Source of the DNA: Pseudomonas mandelii
GTDB lineage: Bacteria; Pseudomonadota; Gammaproteobacteria; Pseudomonadales; Pseudomonadaceae
NCBI RefSeq assembly: GCF_006438925.1
Contig: NZ_RCZA01000006.1
Span: 310,001 to 374,000, forward strand
Reading direction: 5' to 3'
Length of the DNA stretch: 64,000 bases
Both the position numbers and the translations under genes were made by a program. The first letter of the stretch is position 1. Each line of letters starts with the position of its first letter. Below are positions 8,249-16,788 of this stretch, in pieces. The notes below the pieces were generated by a model. The model did no database searches. It worked only from the letters and a program-made list of their open reading frames with translations, and was not told the origin of the DNA.

Positions 8249-9616
8249 ATGGCCTACCTGATCCGACGCGGAGCCTTCTATTACCTGAACCTCCGGCTAC
8301 CCAAGCACCTCTTCCCACGCTGTAACACTTTGCGTTTGAGCCTGAACATCCGACAGCGCCAGAGCGCCCAGTTCCTCGCCTCTTCGCTCGCCCAGCAAGT
8401 CCACAACCACCTGAACGCACATCCCATGGCAGACGTTAAGACCCTACGTAGGCTGTGTTCGGAATGGCGAGACAATGCCCCCTCCCCAACGATTCAGACT
8501 GCTACAAGGAAGGCACCAGCGACTACCGTGATGAGGAACATTGACGGTCATACGCTCGCCAGCTTGTCCAAGCTCTATATAGAAGAGGGAAAACGCGGTG
8601 GCACGTGGCGGGAGGTCAGCACCCACGAAGTCGAACGCTCATTACGAGACTTGTTCGAACTGATGGGCGACATGCCCGTTGAAGCATTCGACGTAAACCA
8701 AGCCCGACTGCTGAAGGATCGGTTAAGCCGTTGCCCGCAATACTTCGGCATACGCCCCGAATATGAGGGTAAGGCCCTGAGACAGGTCGTTGAATCGGCT
8801 GGCACGTACAAGACGATCTCGGCGGTAACGGTGAACAACCGGCTACGCAAACTTTCTGCCTTTCTCAGTTGGTGCAAGGCCAACGGTTACATCACAAACA
8901 ATCCATTGGTTGGACTCAAGATGATGACCGGTGCATCCAAGGAAGCCCGTTTGTCATTCGACAATAGCGACCTACGCGTACTCCTAGACCTGAACGCCCT
9001 CCAAGTCGAAGCACGCAAGCATCCTTGGCGATACTGGTTACCGCTCATGGGGCGAGCCACCGGGGCTCGCTTGGAAGAGTTATGCCAACTACGTGTTGAC
9101 GACTTCATTCAGCAACAGGGTATTCAATGCATCCGTATTGATGACAACAGTGAAGAGCAGAACCTCAAGAACGCCAGCAGCCGCCGTTTACTACCCATCC
9201 ACCCTACTCTGGTCGAACTCGGCCTACAGCGGCATGTTGAGTCTGTCAGGGCTACCGGGGCAAATCGCCTGTTCCCTGAACTTGAACCCGTACGAGGAAA
9301 GCTGGGCCATGCACCATCCAAATGGTTCGGACGTTACAAGGTGAAACGCGGGATCACCGACCCCAAGAAAACATTCCACAGCTTTCGACATACGCTAATC
9401 GATGATCTTCGGGACTCCGGAGTCCAGGACTCTCTAATCAAGCGAATAGCAGGACACGAAGATGGTGCAGTGACGTTTAGCATTTACGGCAGTCGCAGCC
9501 CATTGAAGGCAATGGCGGACGCACTGCGACACATTGAACTTGCACCTCAAGCCCAAGCAACAGATCTAGGCCATACAAACCAAACATCCATGGGCATGGA
9601 GACCAGCGATGAATGA
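8249..9616 (+). CDS. int: Site-specific tyrosine recombinase (island integrase)
   Basis: A 455-residue integrase from the ATG at 8249 (MAYLIRRGAFYYLN); upstream in-frame ATGs fall inside the TGTCACAC repeats. The N-terminus 'YLIRRGAFYYLNLRLPKHLF' resembles the DUF6538 arm-binding module. A SAM-like core-binding domain spans about residues 100-225, and the catalytic domain holds Arg274 ('GATGARLEELCQL'), His377-x-x-Arg380 ('HSFRHTLID'), His403 ('AGHEDG') and nucleophile Tyr413 ('SIYG'). It faces into the island from attL and should catalyse integration at and excision from ffs. All catalytic residues are present, so it is probably active. Confidence 0.93.
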   Translation: MAYLIRRGAFYYLNLRLPKHLFPRCNTLRLSLNIRQRQSAQFLASSLAQQVHNHLNAHPMADVKTLRRLCSEWRDNAPSPTIQTATRKAPATTVMRNIDGHTLASLSKLYIEEGKRGGTWREVSTHEVERSLRDLFELMGDMPVEAFDVNQARLLKDRLSRCPQYFGIRPEYEGKALRQVVESAGTYKTISAVTVNNRLRKLSAFLSWCKANGYITNNPLVGLKMMTGASKEARLSFDNSDLRVLLDLNALQVEARKHPWRYWLPLMGRATGARLEELCQLRVDDFIQQQGIQCIRIDDNSEEQNLKNASSRRLLPIHPTLVELGLQRHVESVRATGANRLFPELEPVRGKLGHAPSKWFGRYKVKRGITDPKKTFHSFRHTLIDDLRDSGVQDSLIKRIAGHEDGAVTFSIYGSRSPLKAMADALRHIELAPQAQATDLGHTNQTSMGMETSDE

Positions 9617-9728
9617 CATCTGCTTGCTGGCTGACATAATCGCCCGGCTTGAAAAACTAATAGGCCCTAGCCGTTACTGCTAACGAGATTTCCTTGAGGA
9701 TCGATCAGCAGGGTTCGCTTGTTGTTGC

Positions 9729-9913
9729 AGGAATACCTTCAAGACCACTGCCAGACAGGCTGGGATTCCCAAAGAGGTCAGCGATTGATCACCGGTCACG
9801 CCTGCACGAATGAAGGTGACCGTTATGGGGTGAATCCGTTGTCCCCGACTGCAGAGGAAATACAGAATTTTCTAAACATTGCGAAGGCCGCTGGATTATT
9901 CCTCGGCGAATAA
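9729..9913 (+). pseudogene. Relic of a second integrase (C-terminal fragment, frameshifted)
   Basis: In one frame, up to a TGA at 9786, the DNA reads 'RNTFKTTARQAGIPKEVSD'. In another frame it continues 'LITGHACTNEGDRYGVNPLS' to a stop at 9913. Joined, these match the end of a tyrosine recombinase around the second His and the nucleophile Tyr (the 'xLTGHxxxxxxxxYG' pattern), followed by a helical tail. The frame is broken and the rest of the gene is absent. It sits directly behind the intact integrase, as expected if an earlier element used the same site. A 64-codon open frame (9719-9913) covers the second half, but its N-terminal part is not protein-like. A 24-codon ORF at 9609-9683 overlaps the int stop and is of unknown meaning. 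Confidence 0.6.
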
Positions 9914-10222
9914 CAAAAAAGGGGGCCTGCGATGCGTTAAAAACCCATGAAGGCACCCAAAAAAATAGCATCAAAGTTATAACAAAAACCAATGCCACCC
10001 CACAGCCCCAATACATAATTGCCCATAACGATTTGATGCAATTATTAATCAACACAAGACAACTCCCAAAGCAACACTCCAACAAAAAAAAATTTGGATT
10101 TTGTTTAGATTGGCCAAAACTCGTAGTATGCTTCTCTCAACAAAAACGAAACACCAACTGACATCGACGACTACCGTCATTGTCAGCAAGGATTAACTCA
10201 ACCGCAAAAAGGTATATTAGTA
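9914..10222. other. AT-rich intergenic gap before the helicase gene
   Basis: No credible ORF. Base composition turns sharply AT-rich here and stays so to about 13.5 kb. It presumably holds the promoter of the 522-residue protein gene, but no convincing -35/-10 pair could be fixed. No clear ribosome site precedes 10223 except an AAAAGG at about 10206-10211. Confidence 0.4.
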
Positions 10223-11791
10223 ATGTCCAAGAAATTCATTCACACAGCCATTGCCGCGCCAGGAGCGGGCAAAACCCAAGCAATGATCGAAAAGCTGCCT
10301 GATTACATCAAACTAGGCGAGAAAGTAATTCTCGCACTTCCCACTCGCCGGTTGAACGGAGAGATTCTTTCTCGCATGAAGGATTTAGATTTAACTCCAA
10401 AAGTCATCAATAGTGACGAAGTTAACAACAAGTCCGTATCCAAATCCATCGAGGGAACCCTTCGAAACGGTAATGAAAACTTGATTCTTGTAACACATGA
10501 AGGATTGAAACTGACCAACCCAGAGCTTCTTCGCGAGTGGACTTTGGTTATCGATGAGAGCCCCTCAACACTGAAATTTCACCACGATACACTGGGAGCT
10601 CTTGAGGCTCAGCAAATCTTCCGCATGACCGATATCAACGATAATTTTTTGACCATCAAAAATGGCATGATTACGGAGATGAAGCAGCGGGTAACCACTT
10701 ACAAGGCGTCTAAAAAGGACCAAATCAAAGCCTCTACCCTCTCTGGGCTTGAGTACAAGCTCTTTGACGCCTTGCTGAGCGAACAAATTATCTACGTTGA
10801 AGAAGGACTTAAAAAAGGCAAGGTGGTCTTTCACTTTCACACCATTATTGAAAGTAACATTTTCGAACATATCAAACATGCCAAAGAAACCCATATTTTA
10901 TCGGCGACGATTCAAGGTGGCCTGTTCGACTTGTTTTCCAAAAAGTTTGGATTTCAGTACAAGCGCTCGCCGCTTACTCCTGCACCTTTTGAGTACAGCT
11001 GTGACATCACTATTTTCCCAATGATGAATGGCATGTGGTCAAAGACCCAGGCTTTGAAAAATAATAGTGGTGACCATTACTGGTTTCACTTGGCCATGCG
11101 CGATTGCCAGATGATCGACAGAGTACTGGCAAACGCAATCAATAACACACCAGAAGAAGATTTCCTGGTGATTGCCAATAGCTGGGCCGATTTTGGCCCG
11201 AACTACGATATCCCCAACAAAAAAAATGGTATTGATTACAGCTCCATTGACTGCCGTGGCTTGAATGTTTATAAGGGCAAAACCGCAGCGAGCCTGCTAT
11301 TCAGCGGTCGTCCTTCACCTAATGATCAAAAAAGTTTGCAGATTCTTTCTGACAAACACGGTATTAGTCTCATCGACTTGATCAACGCATGGATTGTGAC
11401 GAACAAATTAGAAGCCAGCCTTCAAGCTGCTACTAGGACAGCAGTTCGAGATAGAGAAAACAAAAAACCTGTTTTCCTGTACGTACAGGACCTACAGGTA
11501 GCCGAGTATCTAAAAAGCACTCATATGATTAATGCAATGATTGATACAAGCTTAGCGCTGACCCCACCGAAACAAAAAGACAATCGGTGCGCTGTCACAG
11601 CAGATGAAAAAAACAAAGTAGCTAATTTCATCAAAATTTCCTTTGAAAAAGGAATGCGGCGCCTAGACATTAATAAAGCTTTGATTGAACTGTGGGAAAT
11701 CTCCGAGACCACCGCTCGGAGATGGACTAGAAACATTCTTCAAGGGGTTAATCCAAAACCCGCTGAAGGGCTCGAACAATTCCTTGTCTAA
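10223..11791 (+). CDS. SF2 helicase-like ATPase with C-terminal HTH-like segment
   Basis: A 522-residue protein of uncertain function. Helicase motifs appear in order: motif I 'APGAGKT' (12-18), a motif Ia-like 'LALPTRRLNGEI', motif II 'VIDES' (109-113, DES in place of DEAD/DEAH), motif III 'SAT' (227-229) and a motif VI-like 'QAATRTAVRD' (Gln401, Arg405, Arg409). About residues 470-505 ('GMRRLDINKALIELWEISET' then 'TARRWTR') look like a helix-turn-helix. Codon use is AT-rich, unlike the host. A replication, DNA-unwinding or defence role is possible; none can be assigned. It is followed by a weak hairpin and the ORF-poor stretch. Confidence 0.75.
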   Translation: MSKKFIHTAIAAPGAGKTQAMIEKLPDYIKLGEKVILALPTRRLNGEILSRMKDLDLTPKVINSDEVNNKSVSKSIEGTLRNGNENLILVTHEGLKLTNPELLREWTLVIDESPSTLKFHHDTLGALEAQQIFRMTDINDNFLTIKNGMITEMKQRVTTYKASKKDQIKASTLSGLEYKLFDALLSEQIIYVEEGLKKGKVVFHFHTIIESNIFEHIKHAKETHILSATIQGGLFDLFSKKFGFQYKRSPLTPAPFEYSCDITIFPMMNGMWSKTQALKNNSGDHYWFHLAMRDCQMIDRVLANAINNTPEEDFLVIANSWADFGPNYDIPNKKNGIDYSSIDCRGLNVYKGKTAASLLFSGRPSPNDQKSLQILSDKHGISLIDLINAWIVTNKLEASLQAATRTAVRDRENKKPVFLYVQDLQVAEYLKSTHMINAMIDTSLALTPPKQKDNRCAVTADEKNKVANFIKISFEKGMRRLDINKALIELWEISETTARRWTRNILQGVNPKPAEGLEQFLV

Positions 11792-11799
11792 ATAGATAT

Positions 11800-11819
11800 A
11801 GCCCCATTTAGATGGGGCT
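11800..11819 (+). terminator. Weak hairpin terminator after the helicase-like gene
   Basis: GCCCCAT / ATGGGGC has a 4-nt loop 9 bp after the stop. There is no proper T-run, so termination strength is doubtful. Confidence 0.45.
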
Positions 11820-13036
11820 GTCAAACTACATTGCAAAACCGATCATATCCCTAAGAGTATAACTTAGAGATGTGACCGTTTTCGAAAAACTCAAGGTCAT
11901 TCTAGAACAAAAACAGCTATTCCAATCACAAAGACAAACGGAATGCCCGCAGGGCATGAAGTCGCGAAGCGCCCAACAACACCATTTGAACAGTACAATA
12001 CATCTAGATTCCAAAATCAATAGAACCATAATTTCTCAGCTTTCGGCTTTTACCTTCAGACACCATCAACAACACTAAAAACATTTAAACTCTATCGAAT
12101 TTAAAAGTAACAATCGGTTCATATGGATCTACCTTCACCCTACGGGTGCACTCGCGGGCTCGTGCGATTTTAATTAACCGCACAGAACTCTATCTGTTTA
12201 TCATAACGCTTTTAACGATATATAGTTCCGAGAACACAATCCGTCCTAGTCGCCAATGGCGCTATTTCGGATCCATTCAACTTTTGCCATGGAAATCAAA
12301 AACCCAGATGTAGCTTGAATGTAATCGTACCCATGCAAGCAACACCGCTTTAAAAATTACTGTTCAAAGTGTTTAGATCAGGGTAGGCCATGCTGTATAA
12401 TGGAACGTATACCACCCTACAAAATACGGAATTTCTAGCTTTCTGCTGGAGTGGTCGCGTCCCGGGCAAATAATTTTCTATCATTAAAAACTGCTATTTC
12501 CCGTGTCGGCCCTTCGGACTAATCAAGCTCGATTTGCAAACACCAAAACACCCCCAAGCCCGCGTATTATCGGGCGCTGGTTATATACTGTGGGCGGTGC
12601 ACTTAATACTTTTTGTATCGACTACAGTGCAATTGAATACCAGACTGCATGAGCTCTTGGTTATTAATATTCAAGGTAGTCTTTAACGCTCCCTACCAGG
12701 CAATGGATTAAACATAGTAAACCCATCATATTAAATATATATGTACTTCCAGGTTTTTTATGGAAGTTTGAGCCAAGGGACAATCATTCATACCCGTCGA
12801 CACCCAATACTGAAGAGCATCAAAATACCCATGAATTCTATATATCCTTCAATGATCATCTACTGCATTACCGGCGGAATGATCTTATTCAATGCTTTGC
12901 GTTACCTTTCACTCATTTGAGAGAATCAAGAAACAAATTTTCATCGATAGCGATCTTCAAGATGCACAAAATTTAATGCACGCTGAATGACAGGTAAATA
13001 TGCCATCACCATTATCCGTATTGGTTTGGAATAGAC
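11820..13036. other. ORF-poor AT-rich stretch (about 1.2 kb)
   Basis: No ORF above about 70 codons is present and none looks protein-like, apart from a GTG-started 68-codon frame at 11872-12078 whose first 30 residues ('MTVFEKLKVILEQKQLFQSQ') are plausible. Short hairpins occur: ATGCCCGCAGGGCAT near 11944, GCAC...GTGC near 12147-12165, and GCCCGCGTATTATCGGGC near 12558-12575. No iterons, reverse transcriptase or CRISPR-like repeats were seen. It may hold a structured RNA, an origin remnant or decayed genes. Confidence 0.45.
12831..12920 (+). CDS. Possible 29-residue hydrophobic peptide
   Basis: The ORF starts at an ATG at 12831 and reads 'MNSIYPSMIIYCITGG' then 'MILFNALRYLSLI', one plausible membrane span. 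The only ribosome-site candidate, GAAGAG, is 13 nt upstream, which is weak. Such a peptide could be a type I toxin-like or small membrane protein, or chance. It is reported because nothing else explains this region. Confidence 0.2.
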   Translation: MNSIYPSMIIYCITGGMILFNALRYLSLI

Positions 13037-13130
13037 ATGACCGACAGCGTTAATAAATACGGTCACTTGCGACCTCTTCAAGTATTACCTACAACTAACA
13101 AGCCAACTCTGGCATTACAAATGGAAATTT

Positions 13131-13355
13131 ATGAACCACGTATACGTTGAACCTCAACCCTCAGCCCGCCTTGAATCCGCCCCAATAACTTTCTACGTGC
13201 TACAGCATATCAATGGCCAATTTGTTACCAACTTGCGCTATAGAACCGAGAAAGAGGCTGTTGATGTGGCTCGGAAACTCGGTTTCACTCCATGGGTGGC
13301 TCGGGTTCGAATTACGAATAGACGCAATCCTGAACACTGGCGATTTGCTGAATGA
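13131..13355 (+). CDS. Small protein of unknown function (74 residues)
   Basis: A 74-residue ORF with protein-like composition: 'ITFYVLQHINGQFVTNLRYR' followed by 'TEKEAVDVARKLGFTPWVAR', ending 'EHWRFAE'. Alternating strand-helix-strand segments suggest a small alpha/beta fold. A GGAA lies about 6 nt before the ATG. A 37-codon ORF (13037-13150) overlaps its start by 20 nt in another frame and could be a leader peptide. No family was recognised. It lies at the end of the AT-rich block and before the resolvase site. Confidence 0.5.
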   Translation: MNHVYVEPQPSARLESAPITFYVLQHINGQFVTNLRYRTEKEAVDVARKLGFTPWVARVRITNRRNPEHWRFAE

Positions 13356-13514
13356 ATGAGTATCAATGACCTTGCCTCCACGTGGGGCTGAGGTCGATCA
13401 AATTGGATAATCCACAAATTTACGAGGTGATGAGAATCGTAAGCGGCTAACCCTACTTGCATCCCCTCACCACCAGGTGGACAACGGTTGCGGCTAGCAC
13501 CAACAAACGACCGT

Positions 13515-13612
13515 TAAACGATACCTTCCTGACGAGCGGTATTTGGTATCATCAAAATAGCATTTTAGAATTGTCGATACCTTGATACGCTGATACCACC
13601 TTAAGTGATACT
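13515..13612. promoter_or_regulatory. GATAC-rich repeats upstream of the resolvase: candidate res site
   Basis: GATACC or GATAC occurs at 13520, 13576, 13584, 13592 and 13607, and the inverse GGTATC at 13545. CGATACCTT appears twice. Inverted GATACC/GGTATC pairs spaced about 19 and 25 bp resemble subsites of a serine-resolvase res locus, which usually lies just before its gene and also controls it. Confidence 0.5.
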
Positions 13613-13628
13613 AGTGGAGTTAACCGCC

Positions 13629-14198
13629 ATGTCCCGCACTTTCCTTTACTGCCGAGTCAGCACATCCGGCCAGTTCACAGAGAACCAAGTACAGGAAGTG
13701 AAGTCTGCTGGCTTCGACGTACATGTGGGCCGGGTGGTGGAAGAAACTGTCTCAGGCAGTATTCCTGCCAAGGAGCGTAAAGGCTTCCAGACTTTGCTGG
13801 GCAAGATGGAATCAGGTGACGTGCTGATCGTGACCAAGCTGGATAGGCTGGGCCGTAACGCGATGGATGTACGCCAGACGGTTGAACACTTGGCGTCTGC
13901 TGGCATCCGTGTTCACTGCCTCGCTTTGGGGGGCGTGGACCTGACTAGTGCAGCAGGCAAGATGACGATGCAGGTGCTTGGGGCGGTAGCAGAGTTTGAG
14001 CGTGACTTGCTGATCGAGCGTACCCAGCAGGGTTTGATTCGTGCCAAGGCCGAAGGTAAAAAGCTGGGAAGACCAGAGGCAAAGGGCACCACAAAAGCAG
14101 TGTTTCATCACAAGGCATTGAATATGACGCAGGCAGAGGTAGCAGCTGTCCTGAAGATCGGCATTGCTACAGTCAAACGACACTGGAACAAGGCCTAA
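13629..14198 (+). CDS. Serine recombinase (resolvase/invertase family)
   Basis: A 189-residue small serine recombinase starting at [12 protein letters not shown] (ATG 13629, TGGAG 10 nt upstream). The catalytic Ser lies in 'YCRVSTSGQ' (about residue 10). '[12 protein letters not shown]' gives the active-site Arg/Asp region, and '[19 protein letters not shown]' is the E-helix dimer interface. The tail after '[12 protein letters not shown]' holds a C-terminal HTH ('[21 protein letters not shown]'). It should resolve or invert DNA at its own site, probably the GATAC repeats just upstream. GC is near 53% by eye, distinct from the AT-rich block on its left. A strong terminator follows 23 bp after the stop. 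Confidence 0.93.
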   Translation: MSRTFLYCRVSTSGQFTENQVQEVKSAGFDVHVGRVVEETVSGSIPAKERKGFQTLLGKMESGDVLIVTKLDRLGRNAMDVRQTVEHLASAGIRVHCLALGGVDLTSAAGKMTMQVLGAVAEFERDLLIERTQQGLIRAKAEGKKLGRPEAKGTTKAVFHHKALNMTQAEVAAVLKIGIATVKRHWNKA

Positions 14199-14220
14199 TC
14201 CTCTTCTAGCGAATACCGCT

Positions 14221-14246
14221 GCCCCGCCAAGTGCGGGGCTTTTCTT
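14221..14246 (+). terminator. Intrinsic terminator after the resolvase gene
   Basis: The perfect 7-bp stem GCCCCGC / GCGGGGC has a 5-nt loop and is followed by TTTTCTTT. Confidence 0.9.
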
Positions 14247-14629
14247 TGAAACTTGATATTTTAAATTTATAGTTGCCGGCAGCGAGGTGGCATGGGAATG
14301 GCTCTTAACCTCGACCCATCCTGTGCGGGAGATCCGCCGATCTGCCAGATTCTCCGCCCTGATATTCCGCCACAGATTCACAGGCAATATTCGGCCAAGG
14401 GCTAATGTCGATTTTGAAAACTTGGGTATCAGTGGACTTCAAAGAGTGGCTTACGACCGACAGAGAACGGCCAGAAGCGGACGTCTAACTAGGAGAAAAT
14501 AAATCTATCCCCATTTGCTACGCACTGAACCAAGCGACTTGCCACGACTCAACTCGACATGGCGTTTGTCACCAAGCCACTTCGGTCCTATCTTAGGCGC
14601 ACGATCAGGATTAGCTGCGGAGCGCGGGC
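14247..14629. other. Intergenic gap, nothing assigned
   Basis: A 71-codon plus-strand frame (14287-14502) has Arg-rich, non-protein-like composition and no good ribosome site, so it was not called. The region before 14630 carries GGAG about 8 nt upstream of the next gene. Confidence 0.4.
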
Positions 14630-15478
14630 ATGGAAGATAGAGAGCAGCTGTACGCATTGCTGGCCCAAAAAGACTGGGAGGCGATAGGTAAAATCATCTA
14701 CAAGAACAAGAAGGCGAGGACGCAAGACCCCTTTTTGTCCCAGGTTACTACGTTCTTTGAGGCTGAGTTTTTTACCTTCGCAGAGCCATTGGCACCTGCT
14801 GCGCGCGCGAAGCAGTTTGAGTTCACTAACTTGATTATCGAACTAGGTCAGCACGGCTTTAGCCAGGCCTTTGTGGATCGTTTTGTGGATGAGCGTTTGA
14901 AGCTAATGCAGGAAACCAAGCACTCTGCACTACTCAACTACGCCCAGTCGTATCAACACCGCCCCTTGGCCAAGCAAATCATTCAGTCTTTTTTGCAGAC
15001 AAAACCAGAAACGGTTGCTGCTAGCCTGCGTGAGAACCTGACAATCCGCGCAACAGAAGTGGTAGCCGGCAAGGCCAAAACCATTCGCCTGTTCAAGTCT
15101 AAGCAAGAAGAACACTTCTATGAGGCGGTGCGTCGGGTTTTTCCGACCTATCATCCCTACCCCAACGTCGCCTTAAGCTGTGTATTGGATTACCAAGCCA
15201 TCAAAGATCAGTTGTCCGAAAAGGCTAGGTCATATTTCTTCCGGGCCATCATCGATAGTGTGGTGTTTGATGTGGGCAGTGGGTATGAGCCGAGATACTT
15301 CATCGAGCTGGATAGTAGCTTCCATGATGAGGCTCAGGCCCAGGCCAATGATCAGCTAAAGGACTCTATTTTCCGAGCAGCAAACACCAAGCTCATTCGC
15401 ATCCGGCCCCTGAACGCCAAGGCCTCGTCGGTTGAAGAGTTTGAGAAGCTGGTGCGTGAAGTAATGCGCCAGCTTTAA
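14630..15478 (+). CDS. DUF2726-domain protein, restriction-endonuclease-like
   Basis: A 282-residue protein. The N-terminal 150 residues are helical and unrecognised. The C-terminal domain (about 155-282) fits DUF2726, a PD-(D/E)XK-type fold: Glu160 in 'KSKQEEHFYEAV', Asp209/Asp214 in 'AIIDSVVFD', 'YFIELDSSFHDE' with Glu226-Leu-Asp228, then Lys244 and 'AANTKLIRIRP'. The acidic triad pattern suggests metal-dependent nuclease activity, though many DUF2726 proteins are untested. It is a single gene between two island gaps. A defence or DNA-processing role is possible. Confidence 0.75.
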   Translation: MEDREQLYALLAQKDWEAIGKIIYKNKKARTQDPFLSQVTTFFEAEFFTFAEPLAPAARAKQFEFTNLIIELGQHGFSQAFVDRFVDERLKLMQETKHSALLNYAQSYQHRPLAKQIIQSFLQTKPETVAASLRENLTIRATEVVAGKAKTIRLFKSKQEEHFYEAVRRVFPTYHPYPNVALSCVLDYQAIKDQLSEKARSYFFRAIIDSVVFDVGSGYEPRYFIELDSSFHDEAQAQANDQLKDSIFRAANTKLIRIRPLNAKASSVEEFEKLVREVMRQL

Positions 15479-15744
15479 GCAGCAAACATAAAAAGCCGGA
15501 GTGCCCCATCCCATACGCAGATAAGCTGCGTGCAGAGGTGGCGCGGATCGTAGTAAACGGGGGGCAGATTTGTTTTCCCTACTATTGACGTTCGTGGCGC
15601 CTACCATCGTTGCTCACCGGCTATATTGGGTCGTTTTCAGCCGTCCGCAGCAGGCAGTAATCGGCCAGAAGCTGCCTTTCAACACTGCCCACAGAAACAT
15701 GCTCAACGTATCCTGCTGAAAGACAACAATGAAAAGGAGTTCAA

Positions 15745-16152
15745 ATGAAAACTGATTGGCAACAAATTCGAGAAATGATGAACACTGTCATCGATAGCTG
15801 TGAGCAGATCGAAACGGCAGGATTCCGTGAGGAACATCGCTCAGCGACCGTGGAAATCAATGGCGTCGATTACTCCGTTCAGGAGTTTTTAATCAGCGCC
15901 TGGACACTCCCGGAGAACATTCGCTACCAGATCATTCGTGAACGTCATGACGCTGGAAATGACCTTCCCTACGTTCCCGAAGCAGCCCGCATTCTTGTCT
16001 CAATGGCGCAGGCTTGTGCGGAATTGGTCGGAGCAGCAGACACGGCACCAGCTCAGAAAGCTATTGCAGGAATGAATCATTGGTACAAGGCCTACGCTGT
16101 ACCGCATATGACTACAGCCATCAGGCTGGCAAAAAAACAATCTGACGCTTAG
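15745..16152 (+). CDS. Hypothetical protein (135 residues)
   Basis: The start is well supported by AAGGAG 5 nt upstream of the ATG. The protein is mostly helical ('WQQIREMMNTVIDSCEQIET', 'EAARILVSMAQACAELVGAA'), with no signal peptide or membrane span. No family was recognised. It is separated by 266 bp from the DUF2726 gene and 228 bp from the next small gene, so it is probably transcribed alone. Confidence 0.65.
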   Translation: MKTDWQQIREMMNTVIDSCEQIETAGFREEHRSATVEINGVDYSVQEFLISAWTLPENIRYQIIRERHDAGNDLPYVPEAARILVSMAQACAELVGAADTAPAQKAIAGMNHWYKAYAVPHMTTAIRLAKKQSDA

Positions 16153-16380
16153 ATTCACGGGCAATCACCCGGCGGGGACGGATCTATCATCTCTGGTTTG
16201 AACGTCTTCTATGGGTCGCCTTCTGCCGGTCATAACCATGAAGAGTGTTGGTCAAATCCAGTTCAAAGGACTGTTCATGTCGAATGCAGACAATTGGGTT
16301 GGCCTTAGCAATTACTTACCCAGCCCCAGCCAGCGGTAAGATGATCTAAGCTTCCGCACCATCAATCAAGGACGATAGCC

Positions 16381-16596
16381 ATGTCAGATAACCCAGAAGC
16401 CAAGATCGCCACTGCGGACGCTCTAACGTTGCTCCTGCATAACCAGCACGCCTTAGGTGCTGCCATAGAAGAGATCACCAAGTGGCTCTCAGAGAACGGT
16501 GTGGGGAGTGTCGCCGCTAACGCCATGGCTGCCATGGAAACACTCGACACGAATGCACAAGCCATCACTGACGCCATCATGCGACTACGCCTTTAA
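16381..16596 (+). CDS. Hypothetical small helical protein (71 residues)
   Basis: AAGGA lies 8 nt before the ATG. The sequence is Ala-rich and helical ('IATADALTLLLHNQHALGAA', 'AANAMAAMETLDTNAQAITD') and could form a helical bundle. No family was recognised. It is convergent with the receiver-like gene across the inverted repeat at 16637-16694. Confidence 0.55.
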   Translation: MSDNPEAKIATADALTLLLHNQHALGAAIEEITKWLSENGVGSVAANAMAAMETLDTNAQAITDAIMRLRL

Positions 16597-16636
16597 TCGC
16601 TGACAGCCAGAGAGTAGCAACCTATAATCTGTCCCG

Positions 16637-16694
16637 CTCGCCCGGCGTGGACAGTGCCCGTCTTCGCTGGATGCAGTACGTCACGCCGGGTGAG
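16637..16694. repeat. 13-bp inverted repeat between convergent genes
   Basis: CTCGCCCGGCGTG (16637-16649) pairs with CACGCCGGGTGAG (16682-16694), 12 of 13 matching, with a 32-nt loop. There is no T-run. It could be a transcription-stop or protein-binding site between the 71-residue gene and the receiver-like gene. Confidence 0.5.
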
Positions 16695-16788
16695 CCCCGT
16701 CATTGTTTATCTGGCTGGCGTACAGATCGACCCCCACCCCATGCCGAGTCTGTCAGAGACGGGGGCTTTGAAATGTGTGGGAAACGCT

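Noticed and set aside
11820..13036. Retron, CRISPR or iteron origin in the ORF-free stretch
   Set aside because: No reverse transcriptase gene is near, no regularly spaced repeats are visible, and no iterons were found by eye.
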